Shown here: positions 41,171-50,411 of the stretch, in pieces
How positions within the stretch are numbered: the first letter of the stretch is position 1
Layout: each line of letters opens with the position of its first letter
NCBI RefSeq assembly: GCF_900113285.1
Contig: NZ_FOOT01000004.1
Location: forward strand, 310,001 to 374,000
Length of the DNA: 64,000 bases
DNA from: Pontibacter chinhatensis
Lineage (GTDB): Bacteria > Bacteroidota > Bacteroidia > Cytophagales > Hymenobacteraceae
Direction: 5' to 3'
Translations under genes and position numbers: made by a program
Notes under the pieces: model-generated
Seen by the model: only the letters and a program-made list of their open reading frames with translations
Told to the model about the DNA's origin: nothing
Database searches by the model: none

Positions 41171-41695
41171 TTATTCTTTTTCTGATAATGTTTTCAAGAT
41201 ACCCGCTAGCTTACCGCCGCTGCTCTGAAGGGCAGAAACCACATTCTTAGCAGGCGACTGAAGAAGGCCGATAATTTCGCCAATAAGCTCATCCTTAGAC
41301 TTAATCTCGGATAGCGTCTTAAGCTGCTCTTCGCCAATGAAAATACCACTGTCGATAAAAGCACCTTTCAGCAGAGGGAGCGTATTGCCTTTCTTTCTGA
41401 AGTCTTGGATCAGTTTTGCTGGTGCATTGCCTGACTCTTGCGAGAACAGGATACCGGAAGCGCCCTTTAAAACATCCTCAAGCGCAGAAGTATCAGCTTC
41501 TAAAGTATCTAGCGCTTTCTTGATAAGTGTATTTTTGTACACTTTATATTCGATACCACGATCGAATGCCATTCTTCTGAACGCGTTGATGCCAGCTACA
41601 CTCATGGTAGATGCATCAGTAATATAGAAGTAGTTGGTGTTTGCTAACTTCTCGCTCAGGTCTTTAACAATTATCTCTTTTTCTTCCCTGGTCAT
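41171..41695 (-). CDS. rplJ: 50S ribosomal protein L10
   Basis: 174 residues from MTREEKEIIVKDLSEKLANT. An ATG nine codons upstream (41722) would overlap rplA by 23 bp, so the second Met, 4 bp after the rplA stop, is chosen. Family stretches include YFYITDASTMSVAGINAFRR, YKVYKNTLIKKAL and GILFSQESGNAPAKLI. L10 anchors L12 dimers to the ribosome, and in E. coli represses its own operon. Confidence 0.95.
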   Translation of the reverse strand: MTREEKEIIVKDLSEKLANTNYFYITDASTMSVAGINAFRRMAFDRGIEYKVYKNTLIKKALDTLEADTSALEDVLKGASGILFSQESGNAPAKLIQDFRKKGNTLPLLKGAFIDSGIFIGEEQLKTLSEIKSKDELIGEIIGLLQSPAKNVVSALQSSGGKLAGILKTLSEKE

Positions 41696-41699
41696 TTTC

Positions 41700-42392
41700 T
41701 TAGATAGTTGCGTTCTTGTCAACGATTACCCCCGGGCTCATTGTGCTGGACAATGTGATGCTCTTGATGTAAGTGCCTTTAGCTGAGGATGGCTTCAGAC
41801 GGTTCAGTGTCTGTATAACCTCATTTGCGTTTGCAGCAAGCTGCTCTGCAGTGAAGGAAACTTTACCAACGCTGGTGTGAATGATACCGGTTTTGTCAAC
41901 TTTAAAGTCGATTTTACCCGCTTTTACCTCTCTTACAGCTTTTGCTACGTCCTGTGTAACGGTGCCCGACTTAGGGTTTGGCATCAGGTTACGAGGACCC
42001 AAGATTCTACCCAAACGACCTACTTTGGCCATAACTGCAGGCATAGTGATAATCACATCTACATCTGTCCAGCCCTTTTCGATTTTTTGGATATAGTCAT
42101 CAAGACCTACGTAGTCAGCACCTGCATCCTTAGCTTCCTGCTCTTTATCAGGGGTAACCAACGCAAGCACCTTTACTTCTTTACCAGTTCCGTGAGGCAG
42201 TGTAACGATACCACGCACCATTTGGTCGGCTTTACGCGGGTCCACGCCTAAACGTACATCAATATCCACAGAGGCATCAAACTTTGTAAAGGTGATTTCC
42301 TTTACAACTGCGGCTGCATCTGTTAGAGAATACTCTTTCGTTAGATCGGCTTTGGCTAAAGCCGCTTTTCTATTTTTTGAAATTTTCGCCAT
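41700..42392 (-). CDS. rplA: 50S ribosomal protein L1
   Basis: 230 residues. The pattern [20 protein letters not shown], then [40 protein letters not shown] and TIHTSVGK-like [11 protein letters not shown] is that of L1, which binds the mobile stalk near the E site and commonly represses the L11 operon. It lies 13 bp after rplK. Confidence 0.98.
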   Translation of the reverse strand: MAKISKNRKAALAKADLTKEYSLTDAAAVVKEITFTKFDASVDIDVRLGVDPRKADQMVRGIVTLPHGTGKEVKVLALVTPDKEQEAKDAGADYVGLDDYIQKIEKGWTDVDVIITMPAVMAKVGRLGRILGPRNLMPNPKSGTVTQDVAKAVREVKAGKIDFKVDKTGIIHTSVGKVSFTAEQLAANANEVIQTLNRLKPSSAKGTYIKSITLSSTMSPGVIVDKNATI

Positions 42393-42405
42393 TTTCCTTC
42401 AAATG

Positions 42406-42849
42406 TTATTCGCTCCACGGAGCTGTGCCAGAAACTGTAATACCCATGCTTCTTGCTGTACCTGCTACCATTTTCATGGCTGACTCCAGTTTGAAAGCAT
42501 TCAGGTCAGGCATCTTCGTCTCGGCGATCTCTCTTACCTGATCCCATGTTACCGAACCCACCTTGTTACGGTTAGGCTCTTTGGATCCGCCTTTAACTTT
42601 AGCAGCATCCATCAGCATCACTGGAGCAGGAGGAGTCTTAACAACGAAGTCAAAAGACTTGTCTGCATACATTGTAATCAAAACTGGTAACACTTGGCCA
42701 GCCTTATCCTGTGTTCTAGCATTAAACTGCTTACAGAACTCCATGATGTTAAGACCTTTTGAACCAAGTGCAGGTCCAACCGGTGGCGATGGATTCGCTG
42801 CACCTCCCTTTATCTGAAGTTTCAGATAACCTTTAATTTCCTTTGCCAT
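42406..42849 (-). CDS. rplK: 50S ribosomal protein L11
   Basis: 147 residues. [20 protein letters not shown], then [20 protein letters not shown], and the C-terminal rRNA-binding part ending [15 protein letters not shown] are diagnostic. L11 forms the GTPase-associated centre with 23S rRNA and is needed for RelA activation. It is 13 bp after nusG. Confidence 0.98.
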   Translation of the reverse strand: MAKEIKGYLKLQIKGGAANPSPPVGPALGSKGLNIMEFCKQFNARTQDKAGQVLPVLITMYADKSFDFVVKTPPAPVMLMDAAKVKGGSKEPNRNKVGSVTWDQVREIAETKMPDLNAFKLESAMKMVAGTARSMGITVSGTAPWSE

Positions 42850-42862
42850 TAATATGTATTTA

Positions 42863-43423
42863 CTAGGATTCTTTTTCTACTTGCATGTAGTTCAGCTCAA
42901 CCGGTGTATTTCTTCCAAAGATTTTCACCATCACGTTGAGTTTCTTACGCTCTTCAAACACCTCTTCTACAGTGCCCGAGAAACCGCTGAACGGACCATC
43001 CATTACTTTCACAATCTCTCCTACCACAAATGGAGTATCCAGCACTTCCGCCTGCTCTTCTGCCTCATCCACAGTACCTAGTATTCTATTTACCTCGGAT
43101 TGGCGAAGTGGAACTGGCTTCTTGCTTGGAGAGCCTTTCTCATCTGTTCCCAGGAAACCGATTACACCAGGAGTGCTGATGATAATGTGCTCGGCCTCAC
43201 CATGGGAAAGATCCGCATGAACAAGAACATAACCTGGGAAAAAGCTACGCTCTCTGATTCTCTTCTTTCCGCCACGCATTTCGTACACTTTCTCTGCAGG
43301 GATTAGCACCTGAGGCACATAATCCTGAAGACCGTGGCGCATTATCTCGTTTTCAAGGTAAGACTTCGCTTTCTTCTCCTGCCCACTAACGGCGCGCACT
43401 ACATACCACTTTAAATCAGCCAT
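42863..43423 (-). CDS. nusG: Transcription termination/antitermination factor NusG
   Basis: 186 residues. The NGN domain ([40 protein letters not shown]) and the C-terminal KOW motif ([19 protein letters not shown]) are both present. NusG binds RNA polymerase and links it to Rho or to S10 of the leading ribosome. It lies 11 bp downstream of secE in the conserved secE-nusG-rplK order. Confidence 0.98.
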   Translation of the reverse strand: MADLKWYVVRAVSGQEKKAKSYLENEIMRHGLQDYVPQVLIPAEKVYEMRGGKKRIRERSFFPGYVLVHADLSHGEAEHIIISTPGVIGFLGTDEKGSPSKKPVPLRQSEVNRILGTVDEAEEQAEVLDTPFVVGEIVKVMDGPFSGFSGTVEEVFEERKKLNVMVKIFGRNTPVELNYMQVEKES

Positions 43424-43434
43424 GCATCTCTAAT

Positions 43435-43626
43435 TTAAAACTGGTTGTAAAACCACGACAATACAGTGTCGAACCCAAAGTCCATAACACCTACTATCAA
43501 GGCAAAAATCAAAGAACCGATCAACACCAACACTGAGCTATTTTGCAACTCCGCGTATGAAGGCCAGGAGACCTTGTTCTTCATCTCTTCTACAGTGTCG
43601 TTGATATAGGTTCTTATATTGCTCAT
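43435..43626 (-). CDS. secE: Preprotein translocase subunit SecE
   Basis: 63 residues, the minimal form. A short amphipathic helix (YINDTVEEMKNKVSWPSYAE) precedes one transmembrane helix at about 32-52 (VLVLIGSLIFALIVGVMDFG). SecE clamps SecY in the membrane. It follows tRNA-Trp by 28 bp and precedes nusG. Confidence 0.96.
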   Translation of the reverse strand: MSNIRTYINDTVEEMKNKVSWPSYAELQNSSVLVLIGSLIFALIVGVMDFGFDTVLSWFYNQF

Positions 43627-43654
43627 GGCTTTGATTACCAGATAGTGAAAATTG

Positions 43655-43727
43655 CACGGGTGGAGAGACTCGAACTCCCAGCCAACGGTTTTGGAGACCG
43701 CTACTCTACCAATTGAGCTACACCCGT
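43655..43727 (-). tRNA. tRNA-Trp (anticodon CCA)
   Basis: 73 nt. The acceptor arms ACGGGTG and CACCCGT pair fully. The D arm contains TAGCTCAATTGGTAGAG, the anticodon loop CTCCAAA gives CCA, and the T arm is GGGAGTTCGAGTCTCTC with the TTCGAGT loop. Discriminator is G. CCA is not encoded. It lies between tuf and secE and is probably the first gene of the secE-nusG unit. Confidence 0.97.
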
Positions 43728-43760
43728 AAAAAAATGCACGCCAATTTTTTTATTGGAGTG

Positions 43761-43791
43761 CAAATTTATTCATAAGTTTTATGAAAACAAA
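43761..43791 (-). promoter_or_regulatory. Promoter for tRNA-Trp-secE-nusG unit
   Basis: Minus-strand TTTG (43788-43791), a 19-nt spacer and TAAATTTG (43761-43768) match the Bacteroidota consensus, 34 bp upstream of tRNA-Trp. The -33 element overlaps the tuf terminator stem. Confidence 0.8.
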
Positions 43792-43824
43792 CCCGATCCT
43801 AAAAAAACTTTTAAGACCGGGTTT
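43789..43824 (-). terminator. Terminator after tuf
   Basis: AAACCCG (43789-43795) and CGGGTTT (43818-43824) pair, with further partial pairing inside and an A/T-rich loop, 12 bp beyond the tuf stop. Confidence 0.7.
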
Positions 43825-43835
43825 GCAACATAATA

Positions 43836-45023
43836 TTAGTCAAGGATTTCAGTTACCTGACCGGCACCTACTGTTCTACCACCCTCACGGATAGCGAAAC
43901 GAAGGCCTTTCTCCATTGCAACAGCGTTGATAAGGTTAACCTCGATAGTGATGTTATCACCTGGCATAACCATTTCTACACCTTCTGGCAGCATAATCTC
44001 GCCAGTTACGTCTGTGGTTCTGAAGTAGAACTGTGGACGGTATTTGTTGAAGAATGGAGTATGACGGCCACCTTCTTCTTTAGAAAGTACGTAAACCTCA
44101 GCTTTGAATTTAGTGTGAGGCTTAACTGAACCTGGCTTACAGATAACCATACCACGACGGATATCAGTTTTCTCGATACCACGCAGCAGCAGACCTACGT
44201 TGTCACCAGCTTCACCTCTGTCAAGGATTTTGCGGAACATCTCCACACCAGTAACTGTAGACTTCAGGTTCTCAGCACCCATACCCAGGATCTCAACTGG
44301 ATCACCAGAGTTGATTACGCCACGCTCGATACGGCCAGTAGCAACAGTACCACGACCTGTGATAGAGAACACGTCCTCAACCGGCATCAGGAATGGAAGG
44401 TCTACCAGACGCTCTGGAAGTGGAATCCAGTTGTCAACAGCGTCCATCAGTTTCTCGATAGTAGCAACCCACTTCGGATCACCGTTCAGGCCACCAAGAG
44501 CTGAACCTTGGATAACTGGAATATTGTCACCGTCGAAGTCGTAGAAAGAAAGCAGCTCGCGGATTTCCATTTCAACCAGCTCAAGAAGCTCTGGATCATC
44601 CACCATGTCTACTTTGTTCATGAACACTACCAGCTGAGGTACACCTACCTGACGAGCAAGAAGGATGTGCTCACGAGTTTGTGGCATAGGACCATCTGTA
44701 GCAGCCACCACAAGGATAGCACCGTCCATCTGAGCAGCACCAGTAACCATGTTCTTCACATAGTCAGCGTGACCAGGGCAGTCAACGTGCGCGTAGTGAC
44801 GATTCTCAGTAGCATACTCTACGTGAGATGTATTGATAGTAATACCTCTTTCTTTTTCTTCAGGAGCGTTGTCAATTGAAGAGAAGTCACGCATCTGAGC
44901 AAGACCTTTGTTTGCCAGCACTGTAGAAATAGCTGCCGTCAAAGTAGTTTTGCCGTGGTCAACGTGACCGATAGTACCGATATTTACGTGCGGTTTGGAA
45001 CGGTCAAATGTTTCTTTAGCCAT
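43836..45023 (-). CDS. tuf: Elongation factor Tu
   Basis: 395 residues. All five G motifs are visible: GHVDHGKT at 19-26, T in GITIN (switch I), [20 protein letters not shown], and the GSAL region. EF-Tu brings aminoacyl-tRNA to the ribosome. The gene follows three tRNA genes in the same direction (Tyr, Gly, Thr) and is followed by a terminator, so it is probably read from the tRNA promoter at 45602-45632. This is the only tuf copy in the window. Confidence 0.99.
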   Translation of the reverse strand: MAKETFDRSKPHVNIGTIGHVDHGKTTLTAAISTVLANKGLAQMRDFSSIDNAPEEKERGITINTSHVEYATENRHYAHVDCPGHADYVKNMVTGAAQMDGAILVVAATDGPMPQTREHILLARQVGVPQLVVFMNKVDMVDDPELLELVEMEIRELLSFYDFDGDNIPVIQGSALGGLNGDPKWVATIEKLMDAVDNWIPLPERLVDLPFLMPVEDVFSITGRGTVATGRIERGVINSGDPVEILGMGAENLKSTVTGVEMFRKILDRGEAGDNVGLLLRGIEKTDIRRGMVICKPGSVKPHTKFKAEVYVLSKEEGGRHTPFFNKYRPQFYFRTTDVTGEIMLPEGVEMVMPGDNITIEVNLINAVAMEKGLRFAIREGGRTVGAGQVTEILD

Positions 45024-45096
45024 TGTATGATATTAAATTAAGGTTAAAACGTTTAAGTATCTGTCGCGCTTTTAATATTACACGTAACGGACTCTG

Positions 45097-45168
45097 AGCC
45101 AACGATGGGAATTGAACCCACGACCCCTTCCTTACCAAGGAAGTACTCTACCCCTGAGCTACGTCGGC
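45097..45168 (-). tRNA. tRNA-Thr (anticodon GGT)
   Basis: 72 nt. Acceptor arms GCCGACG/CGTTGGC pair, with a G-U. The D arm is TAGCTCAGGGGTAGAG; anticodon stem CTTCC/GGAAG with loop TTGGTAA gives GGT; the T arm is CGTGGGTTCAATTCCCATCG. Discriminator is U. It is 73 bp upstream of tuf. Confidence 0.97.
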
Positions 45169-45279
45169 TTATACTAGAGCTCATCAGAAAACAACATCCC
45201 TATTTACACTAAAAAGGAAGCTCATCTGCATGAATTTCCTCCTCCAGTCCTTGGTAATAAATATTTCCTGACAATAAAG

Positions 45280-45352
45280 AGCGGGAGACGAGGTTCGAAC
45301 TCGCGGCCTATAGCTTGGAAGGCTATCGCTCTACCAACTGAGCTACTCCCGC
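45280..45352 (-). tRNA. tRNA-Gly (anticodon TCC)
   Basis: 73 nt. Acceptor GCGGGAG/CTCCCGC pairs perfectly; D arm TAGCTCAGTTGGTAGAG; anticodon stem ATAGC/GCTAT with loop CTTCCAA gives TCC; T arm GCGAGTTCGAACCTCGT. Discriminator is U. Confidence 0.97.
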
Positions 45353-45436
45353 TTTTTTGATTTAGAATGACAAACAACCGAACGACTGAATACATATTCA
45401 CTTATCCAAACCTTCAGCTATTTACTCATTATCTTG

Positions 45437-45520
45437 TGGGGAGAGCAGGATTCGAACCTGCGAAGTCATTACAACAACGGAGTTACAGTCCGTCCCATTT
45501 GGCCGCTCTGGAATCTCCCC
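45437..45520 (-). tRNA. tRNA-Tyr (anticodon GTA)
   Basis: 84 nt, a class II tRNA with a long variable arm (TTGTTGTAATGACTTC region). Acceptor GGGGAGA/TCTCCCC; anticodon stem ACGGA/TCCGT with loop CTGTAAC gives GTA; T loop TTCGAATC. Discriminator is A. It is the first gene of the tRNA-tuf unit. Confidence 0.96.
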
Positions 45521-45601
45521 GAAACTAATTTCTACATTAAATCAGCAGAACTACCCTTAGATTTTCGCCGCTTTCGCCGCGCTGCTTGTTCTAAGGAGAT
45601 G

Positions 45602-45632
45602 CAAAATTAAGCCCTTTTTGTTTCAAGTCAAA
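45602..45632 (-). promoter_or_regulatory. Promoter of the tRNA-Tyr-Gly-Thr-tuf unit
   Basis: Minus-strand TTTG (45629-45632), a 19-nt spacer and TAATTTTG (45602-45609) match TTTG...TAnnTTTG. It lies about 80 bp upstream of tRNA-Tyr. Confidence 0.78.
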
Positions 45633-45669
45633 TATTCGGACAAAAAAATGCGAAAAAATTTCTTCACCC

Positions 45670-48213
45670 CTACATGCCATACATTTGCAGCAGGCGCTCG
45701 TCTTTCTCGTTTGCCTTTATCTGCTGCATCAGGGTTTCTACCTCAGGCTTATCCGACATCACCATAAGTGTTTGATAAGCAGCTGCTCGCACATAATACA
45801 AGCGGTGGCTCTTGGCAAGCTCGCCCAAAAATGTGATCACCTCTGGGGTATTCGTCTCAGGATTGCTGGCCAGGTAAGCGCCAAAGCTCTGCAGCAAATA
45901 GTATAGCTGATTGTTGCTGGCCTTATGCAGCTTTTCCATAAACCAGTCATACTTCTCAGGTCCGGCCTGCACTGCATACACAGTTGCCAATGCTAAAGCT
46001 ACCTCTTCGCTGTCCTCCTTCTCGAACTGCGTCATTTTCTGGCTGGCATCGCCAGCGCCTGTGCCGGCATAGGCCAGCAACGCAGCAGCAGCCACCTGGT
46101 ACGAGCTGTCATTCATCGCCTGGTTATACAGGCTCTGGTACCTGGGTCCACCCCATCCTGCCAATGCAAGCAAGGCCTCGGCACGCACTGCGCTCTTCTT
46201 ATCCTTTACCGCCATTTGCCTGATTAGTGGCTCCAGCGTCGAAACCTGGCCTTCTTTCAGGCGGCTAAGTATACCCAATGCCGTACTCCGCACCGACCAG
46301 TGTGCATCCTGCAAGGCTTCTTTATACATGCCTTGCACCTGCGCCCGGGCCGCCTGGTCTTGCAACTCTTGTAGCGCCTCCAGCTTCGACGCCAACTGCC
46401 CTGCGTGGCGGAACTGGAACAGCAGTTCGTCCTCGGTTTTCTCATGCTCTACTGTGGCCAGCAACTGCTGCTCTGCATCAAACAAGACCAGTTGCGGTTG
46501 TGTAGGCGCCTCAAACGAAAAAACCTGCTGGGCTTTGTCGATGACAACCGGGTGTACCTGCTTTTTACCGTCGGACCAGATAGCCACCTGCACCGGCAGG
46601 CGGTAGACGGGCATGTAGGTACTGTCCTGCACCTGCTGCACCTGTAGCTGTAACTGTCCTTTGCTGTAGCGCTGGGTTACAATCAGCTCCGGGTGGCCCG
46701 GCTTCATAAACCATTGGTCAAAGAACCACATCAAGTCCTGGCCGGTCACATCCTCAAAGGCCATACGCAGCTCGGCCACCTCCACGTCGCTATACTTGTT
46801 GCGCGTTAAGTATAAGTTGAGCGATGCCCACCAGGCCTCATCGCCCACAAGCTTGCGCAGCATGTGCAGCACCCTTCCTCCTTTGGCGTAGGAATGGCTG
46901 TCGAACATGTCTTCCCGGTCGTTGTAGTAATAGCGGATCAGCGGCTCCCGCTTCGTCTCTGCCTCATCCAGGTATTGCTCCAACTCCCCCAAGTGCAGGT
47001 AGGCTGCCTCGTCCGGGCCATACTTATACTCTGCCCACAAGTACTCAGAATAATTGGCAAAGGCCTCGTTCAGGGGCAGGTTGGCCCATGACTCTGTGGT
47101 GACCAGGTTGCCAAACCACTGGTGGAATAACTCGTGGGCAATGATACCGTCCCAGCTTTTATCCAGCAGTTCGCGTTCGTTCAGCTGCAGGTCCTCCATA
47201 AACGTGGAGGCCGAGGTGTTCTCCATTGCCCCGGAAACGAAGTCGCGCACCACTACCTGAGAATACTTCGCCCAAGGGTAATCTACTCCGAGCTTGGTGG
47301 TGAAGAACTCCAGCATCTCAGGCGTATTGCCGAAAATCTTCTTAGCGGTTTTCTCATAGGCTGGCTCCACATAGTAGTTCACCTCCAGTTCGCGCCAGCT
47401 GTCTTCTACCACGACATACTCGCCAATGGCCAGCATGGCCAGGTAGGGCGCGTGCGGCTCTTCCTGTTTCCAGTAGTCGGTTTTGGTACCATCGGCATTC
47501 TGGCGGGAGTATATGAATGTGCCATTGGAGAGCGTGGTGAACTCCGGGTCGATGGTGATGTAGATATCCTGCGTCATGCGCTCGTTCGGCGCGTCGATGG
47601 TGGGGAACCAGACGGAGTTTGCCTCTGTCTCGCCCTGCGTCCAGATTTGCCGGGGCTTGTTAGGCTCGGTGCCAAGCGGGTTGATAAAGTATAAACCCTT
47701 GTCGTCGGTGATGGCGTCGGAGCCGCTGGAGGCATACTCGTTTGGCTTGGCCGTGTAGTCAATTTCTAGTTTATACTTCTCGTCGCGGGTATACTCCTTG
47801 CCCAGGTCCACGGTAAGCTTCAGCCCATCGTACGTATGCTTCAGTTCCTTGCCATCATAGCCTTCCATCAGGTGCACACTGTGGATATCCATGCCTTTGG
47901 CGTCGAGCACCAGTTGGCGCTGAGGATAGAAGTATGGTTTCAGCGTGAGTTCGGCCAAGCCGTGCAGGTATTGTTTCTCCCAGTTAAAGCTGATGCGGAG
48001 GGTAGTGTGCAGCAGGTCGTGCTCGCGGGTGCGGGAAGGGTTAAAGCTGTGTTTCTTAGGCGCCCATACCGGCTCAGTACCTGCCGAGGGCGAGGCTTTG
48101 GCTGCAGCAGCGGCTTGAGGCTTTGTATCCAGTACAGGTTTGTTGATGTTGCAACCTCCGGCAAAGGCCATGGCAGCAGCAAGTCCAACTATACTCAGAA
48201 ACCTATGGTTCAT
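45670..48213 (-). CDS. M1-family metallo-aminopeptidase lipoprotein with HEAT-like C-terminus
   Basis: 847 residues. A lipoprotein signal ends in AFAGGC with Cys21 as the lipidated residue, so it is anchored in the envelope. The M1 gluzincin core shows the exopeptidase motif GAMEN (328-332), the zinc site HELFH (360-364), and the third ligand Glu383 in LNEAFANY. This is the full catalytic set for removing N-terminal residues from peptides. The last 250 residues are helical with HEAT-like repeats (SVRSTALGILSRLKEGQ, SAVRAEALLALAGWG). No partner genes flank it; the upstream neighbour is divergent. Peptide scavenging at the cell surface is a reasonable inference. Confidence 0.93.
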   Translation of the reverse strand: MNHRFLSIVGLAAAMAFAGGCNINKPVLDTKPQAAAAAKASPSAGTEPVWAPKKHSFNPSRTREHDLLHTTLRISFNWEKQYLHGLAELTLKPYFYPQRQLVLDAKGMDIHSVHLMEGYDGKELKHTYDGLKLTVDLGKEYTRDEKYKLEIDYTAKPNEYASSGSDAITDDKGLYFINPLGTEPNKPRQIWTQGETEANSVWFPTIDAPNERMTQDIYITIDPEFTTLSNGTFIYSRQNADGTKTDYWKQEEPHAPYLAMLAIGEYVVVEDSWRELEVNYYVEPAYEKTAKKIFGNTPEMLEFFTTKLGVDYPWAKYSQVVVRDFVSGAMENTSASTFMEDLQLNERELLDKSWDGIIAHELFHQWFGNLVTTESWANLPLNEAFANYSEYLWAEYKYGPDEAAYLHLGELEQYLDEAETKREPLIRYYYNDREDMFDSHSYAKGGRVLHMLRKLVGDEAWWASLNLYLTRNKYSDVEVAELRMAFEDVTGQDLMWFFDQWFMKPGHPELIVTQRYSKGQLQLQVQQVQDSTYMPVYRLPVQVAIWSDGKKQVHPVVIDKAQQVFSFEAPTQPQLVLFDAEQQLLATVEHEKTEDELLFQFRHAGQLASKLEALQELQDQAARAQVQGMYKEALQDAHWSVRSTALGILSRLKEGQVSTLEPLIRQMAVKDKKSAVRAEALLALAGWGGPRYQSLYNQAMNDSSYQVAAAALLAYAGTGAGDASQKMTQFEKEDSEEVALALATVYAVQAGPEKYDWFMEKLHKASNNQLYYLLQSFGAYLASNPETNTPEVITFLGELAKSHRLYYVRAAAYQTLMVMSDKPEVETLMQQIKANEKDERLLQMYGM

Positions 48214-48300
48214 GGGCTGAAAGTTTTAAAATTTAAGGTCAAGTTCTAAAATACTCTGAGAAAACACTAACTTTAAGGTCGAAAACCACACGAAAAGAAG

Positions 48301-48801
48301 ATGCTCCAGGTAAAAACCGGTAACGGCAAAACATGGCAGGTTGATATCCAGAAAGATACTATTCTTCTCAATAACTCACCTTTTGATTGGGATATTTCCC
48401 CCATCGGCCCCCATACGTTTCATATCATTAAAGGCGCGCGTTCCTTTACCGCGGAGGTGGTTTCGGCCAATTACCAGGACAAGACCTTCACGTTTAAGAT
48501 AAACGGGGCCGTGCAGACGGTGAGCGTAAAAGACCGCTTTGACCTGCTGCTGGACCAGCTGGGCATGAGCAACGCCAACTCCCACAAAGTGAACGACGTA
48601 AAAGCGCCCATGCCAGGTCTTATACTTGAGGTGAAGGTGCAGCCGGGCCAGGAGGTGAAGAAAGGCGACCCAATCATGATCCTGGAGGCGATGAAGATGG
48701 AAAACATTCTGAAGTCGCCGGGGGACGGAGTAGTGAAGGAAGTGAAAGTGCAGGTGAGGCAGAATGTGGAGAAAAACCAAGTCCTGATCCTGTTTCAGTA
48801 A
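48301..48801 (+). CDS. Biotin/lipoyl carrier protein (carboxylase BCCP-like subunit)
   Basis: 166 residues. The C-terminal half (about 98-166) is a biotinyl domain: PMPGLILEVKVQPGQEVKKG, then the biotinylation site EAMKMEN with Lys132, and VKVQVRQNVEKNQVLILF. The N-terminal half is a small beta domain common to carriers of acyl-CoA carboxylases of this phylum. Biotin on Lys132 would carry CO2 between a biotin carboxylase and a carboxyltransferase, neither of which is in the window. It could serve propionyl- or methylcrotonyl-CoA carboxylase; the partner is not known. The start at 48301 is the only good ATG. Confidence 0.88.
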   Translation: MLQVKTGNGKTWQVDIQKDTILLNNSPFDWDISPIGPHTFHIIKGARSFTAEVVSANYQDKTFTFKINGAVQTVSVKDRFDLLLDQLGMSNANSHKVNDVKAPMPGLILEVKVQPGQEVKKGDPIMILEAMKMENILKSPGDGVVKEVKVQVRQNVEKNQVLILFQ

Positions 48802-48885
48802 AGAAATTTATGTTAGCACAAGCGGCTGCCCCGGTGGCCGCTTTGTTGTGTATAACGAATCCATAACCTATACAGATAGTTTACC

Positions 48886-49662
48886 GTGAAGTATAAACGA
48901 ATTTTGCTGAAGCTGAGTGGCGAGGCGCTGATGGGCGAACAGCAGTATGGCATCGACTCCAACAGGCTGCTGCAGTATGCCAAAGAGATTAGAGAAGTGA
49001 CCGACCTGGGTGTAGAGGTGGCCGTGGTGATTGGCGGGGGCAACATCTTCCGGGGCGTGCAAGCCGAGCAAGTAGGCCTGGACCGCGTGCAGGGCGACTA
49101 CATGGGTATGCTGGCAACTGTTATCAACAGCATGGCCCTGCAAAGTGCCCTGGAGAAGCTGGGGGTTTACACCCGCCTGCTCTCTGGCATCAACATCCAG
49201 CAAGTATGCGAGCCTTACATCCGCCGCCGCGCCGTACGTCACCTCGAGAAGGGCCGCGTAGTGATTTTTGGCGCCGGCACCGGCAACCCATACTTCACCA
49301 CCGACTCTGCCGCATCCCTCAGGGCCATTGAGATAGAGGCAGACGTTGTATTGAAGGGTACCCGTGTGGATGGCATCTACTCTGCCGACCCAGAGAAAGA
49401 CCCGAATGCCGTGTTCTACAGAAACATTTCGTTTAAAGATGTTTTTGAGAAGGGCCTGAACGTAATGGACATGACCGCCTTCACGCTTTGCAAAGAAAAC
49501 GGACTGCCGATTATTGTGTTTGACATGAACACGCCCGGCAACCTGAAGCGCCTGATACAGGGCGAGGAAGTGGGCACCCTGGTAAGTATGGAGGACCTTG
49601 GCGAGACACTGAAGCAGACGGTAGACCAGATACAGCCCGCCCAAAAAACAGATAAAATTTAA
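48886..49662 (+). CDS. pyrH: UMP kinase
   Basis: 258 residues from a GTG start (V read as Met): [19 protein letters not shown]. It phosphorylates UMP to UDP in pyrimidine synthesis and belongs to the amino-acid-kinase fold, not to the adenylate kinase fold. Signatures are KLSGEAL at 9-15, [13 protein letters not shown], and the [20 protein letters not shown] stretch, with [15 protein letters not shown] for the phosphate site. An AAGTATA copy overlaps codons 2-4. frr begins 49 bp downstream, the usual pyrH-frr pairing. Confidence 0.97.
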   Translation: MKYKRILLKLSGEALMGEQQYGIDSNRLLQYAKEIREVTDLGVEVAVVIGGGNIFRGVQAEQVGLDRVQGDYMGMLATVINSMALQSALEKLGVYTRLLSGINIQQVCEPYIRRRAVRHLEKGRVVIFGAGTGNPYFTTDSAASLRAIEIEADVVLKGTRVDGIYSADPEKDPNAVFYRNISFKDVFEKGLNVMDMTAFTLCKENGLPIIVFDMNTPGNLKRLIQGEEVGTLVSMEDLGETLKQTVDQIQPAQKTDKI

Positions 49663-49711
49663 TTTTATTATTTTTGTCCTAAATTTTTTAGAACTCAATA
49701 AGTAAACCGAT

Positions 49712-50275
49712 ATGACGGAAGAAATTCAGTTTTACCTAAGCGAGGCAGAAGAGTCTATGCAGAAGGCAGTGCAGCACACTGGCCAGCAGCTATCCAAGAT
49801 CAGAGCCGGCAAGGCATCTCCTGCCATGGTGGAGCACCTGCGTGTGGACTACTACGGCACCCCTACCCCTATTTCCCAGGTGGCAAACATTTCGGCAACA
49901 GATGCCCGTACACTGCTCATCAAGCCCTGGGAGAAAAACATGCTGGGCGAGATCAACAAAGCCATCAAGAACAGCGACCTGGGCCTGAACCCGCAGCAGG
50001 AAGCAGACGCCGTGCGCCTGAACATCCCGGCCCTGACGGAGGAGCGCCGCCGCGAACTGGTAAAGCAGGTGAAAAACGAAACGGAGTCCGGCAAAGTAGC
50101 CATCCGCAACATCCGTAAAGATGTGAACGACTCGCTGAGAAAGCTGCAGAAAGAAGGCACCGCCGAAGACGCTGTGCGTGACGCTGAAGGCCGCGTGCAG
50201 AAGCTGACAGATGCCTACATCGTAAAAATCGACGAGCTGCTCTCTAAGAAAGAGGCCGAGATTATGACGGTTTAA
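49712..50275 (+). CDS. frr: Ribosome recycling factor
   Basis: 187 residues, the normal size. The two-domain protein splits post-termination ribosomes with EF-G. Visible are SKIRAGKASPAMVEHLRVDY, YGTPTPISQVANI, ATDARTLLIKPWEKNMLGEI, and AIRNIRKDVNDSLRKLQKEG near the C-terminus. It is followed by a strong terminator at 50316-50356. Confidence 0.98.
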   Translation: MTEEIQFYLSEAEESMQKAVQHTGQQLSKIRAGKASPAMVEHLRVDYYGTPTPISQVANISATDARTLLIKPWEKNMLGEINKAIKNSDLGLNPQQEADAVRLNIPALTEERRRELVKQVKNETESGKVAIRNIRKDVNDSLRKLQKEGTAEDAVRDAEGRVQKLTDAYIVKIDELLSKKEAEIMTV

Positions 50276-50280
50276 TTGTG

Positions 50281-50405
50281 CGAATCACGTAACACGTATC
50301 AAGTATCACGACTACAAAAAAGAGGCCCCGCGATAGTTTCGCGGGGCCTCTTTTTTTATAGCTCAGCTTTAGATCCTGATGTAGTTCTTCGTGCTACGTG
50401 ATTCG
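50281..50405. repeat. Inverted repeat arms around the frr terminator
   Basis: CGAATCACGTA at 50281-50291 and TACGTGATTCG at 50395-50405 are perfect 11-bp complements on either side of the frr/nadD terminator. Between them are partly repeated words (CACGTAACACGTATC, AAGTATCACG). They may be a relic of an interspersed repeat; no gene is involved. Confidence 0.55.
50316..50356. terminator. Bidirectional terminator between frr and nadD
   Basis: An 18-bp perfect inverted repeat with core GAGGCCCCGCGA/TCGCGGGGCCTC, loop TAGTT, and A6/T7 flanks. It serves frr on the plus strand and nadD on the minus strand. Confidence 0.93.
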
Positions 50406-50411
50406 TAATTG

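Noticed and set aside
48868-49698. 276-codon minus-strand ORF across pyrH
   Set aside because: Fully opposite to a clear UMP kinase; no motif.
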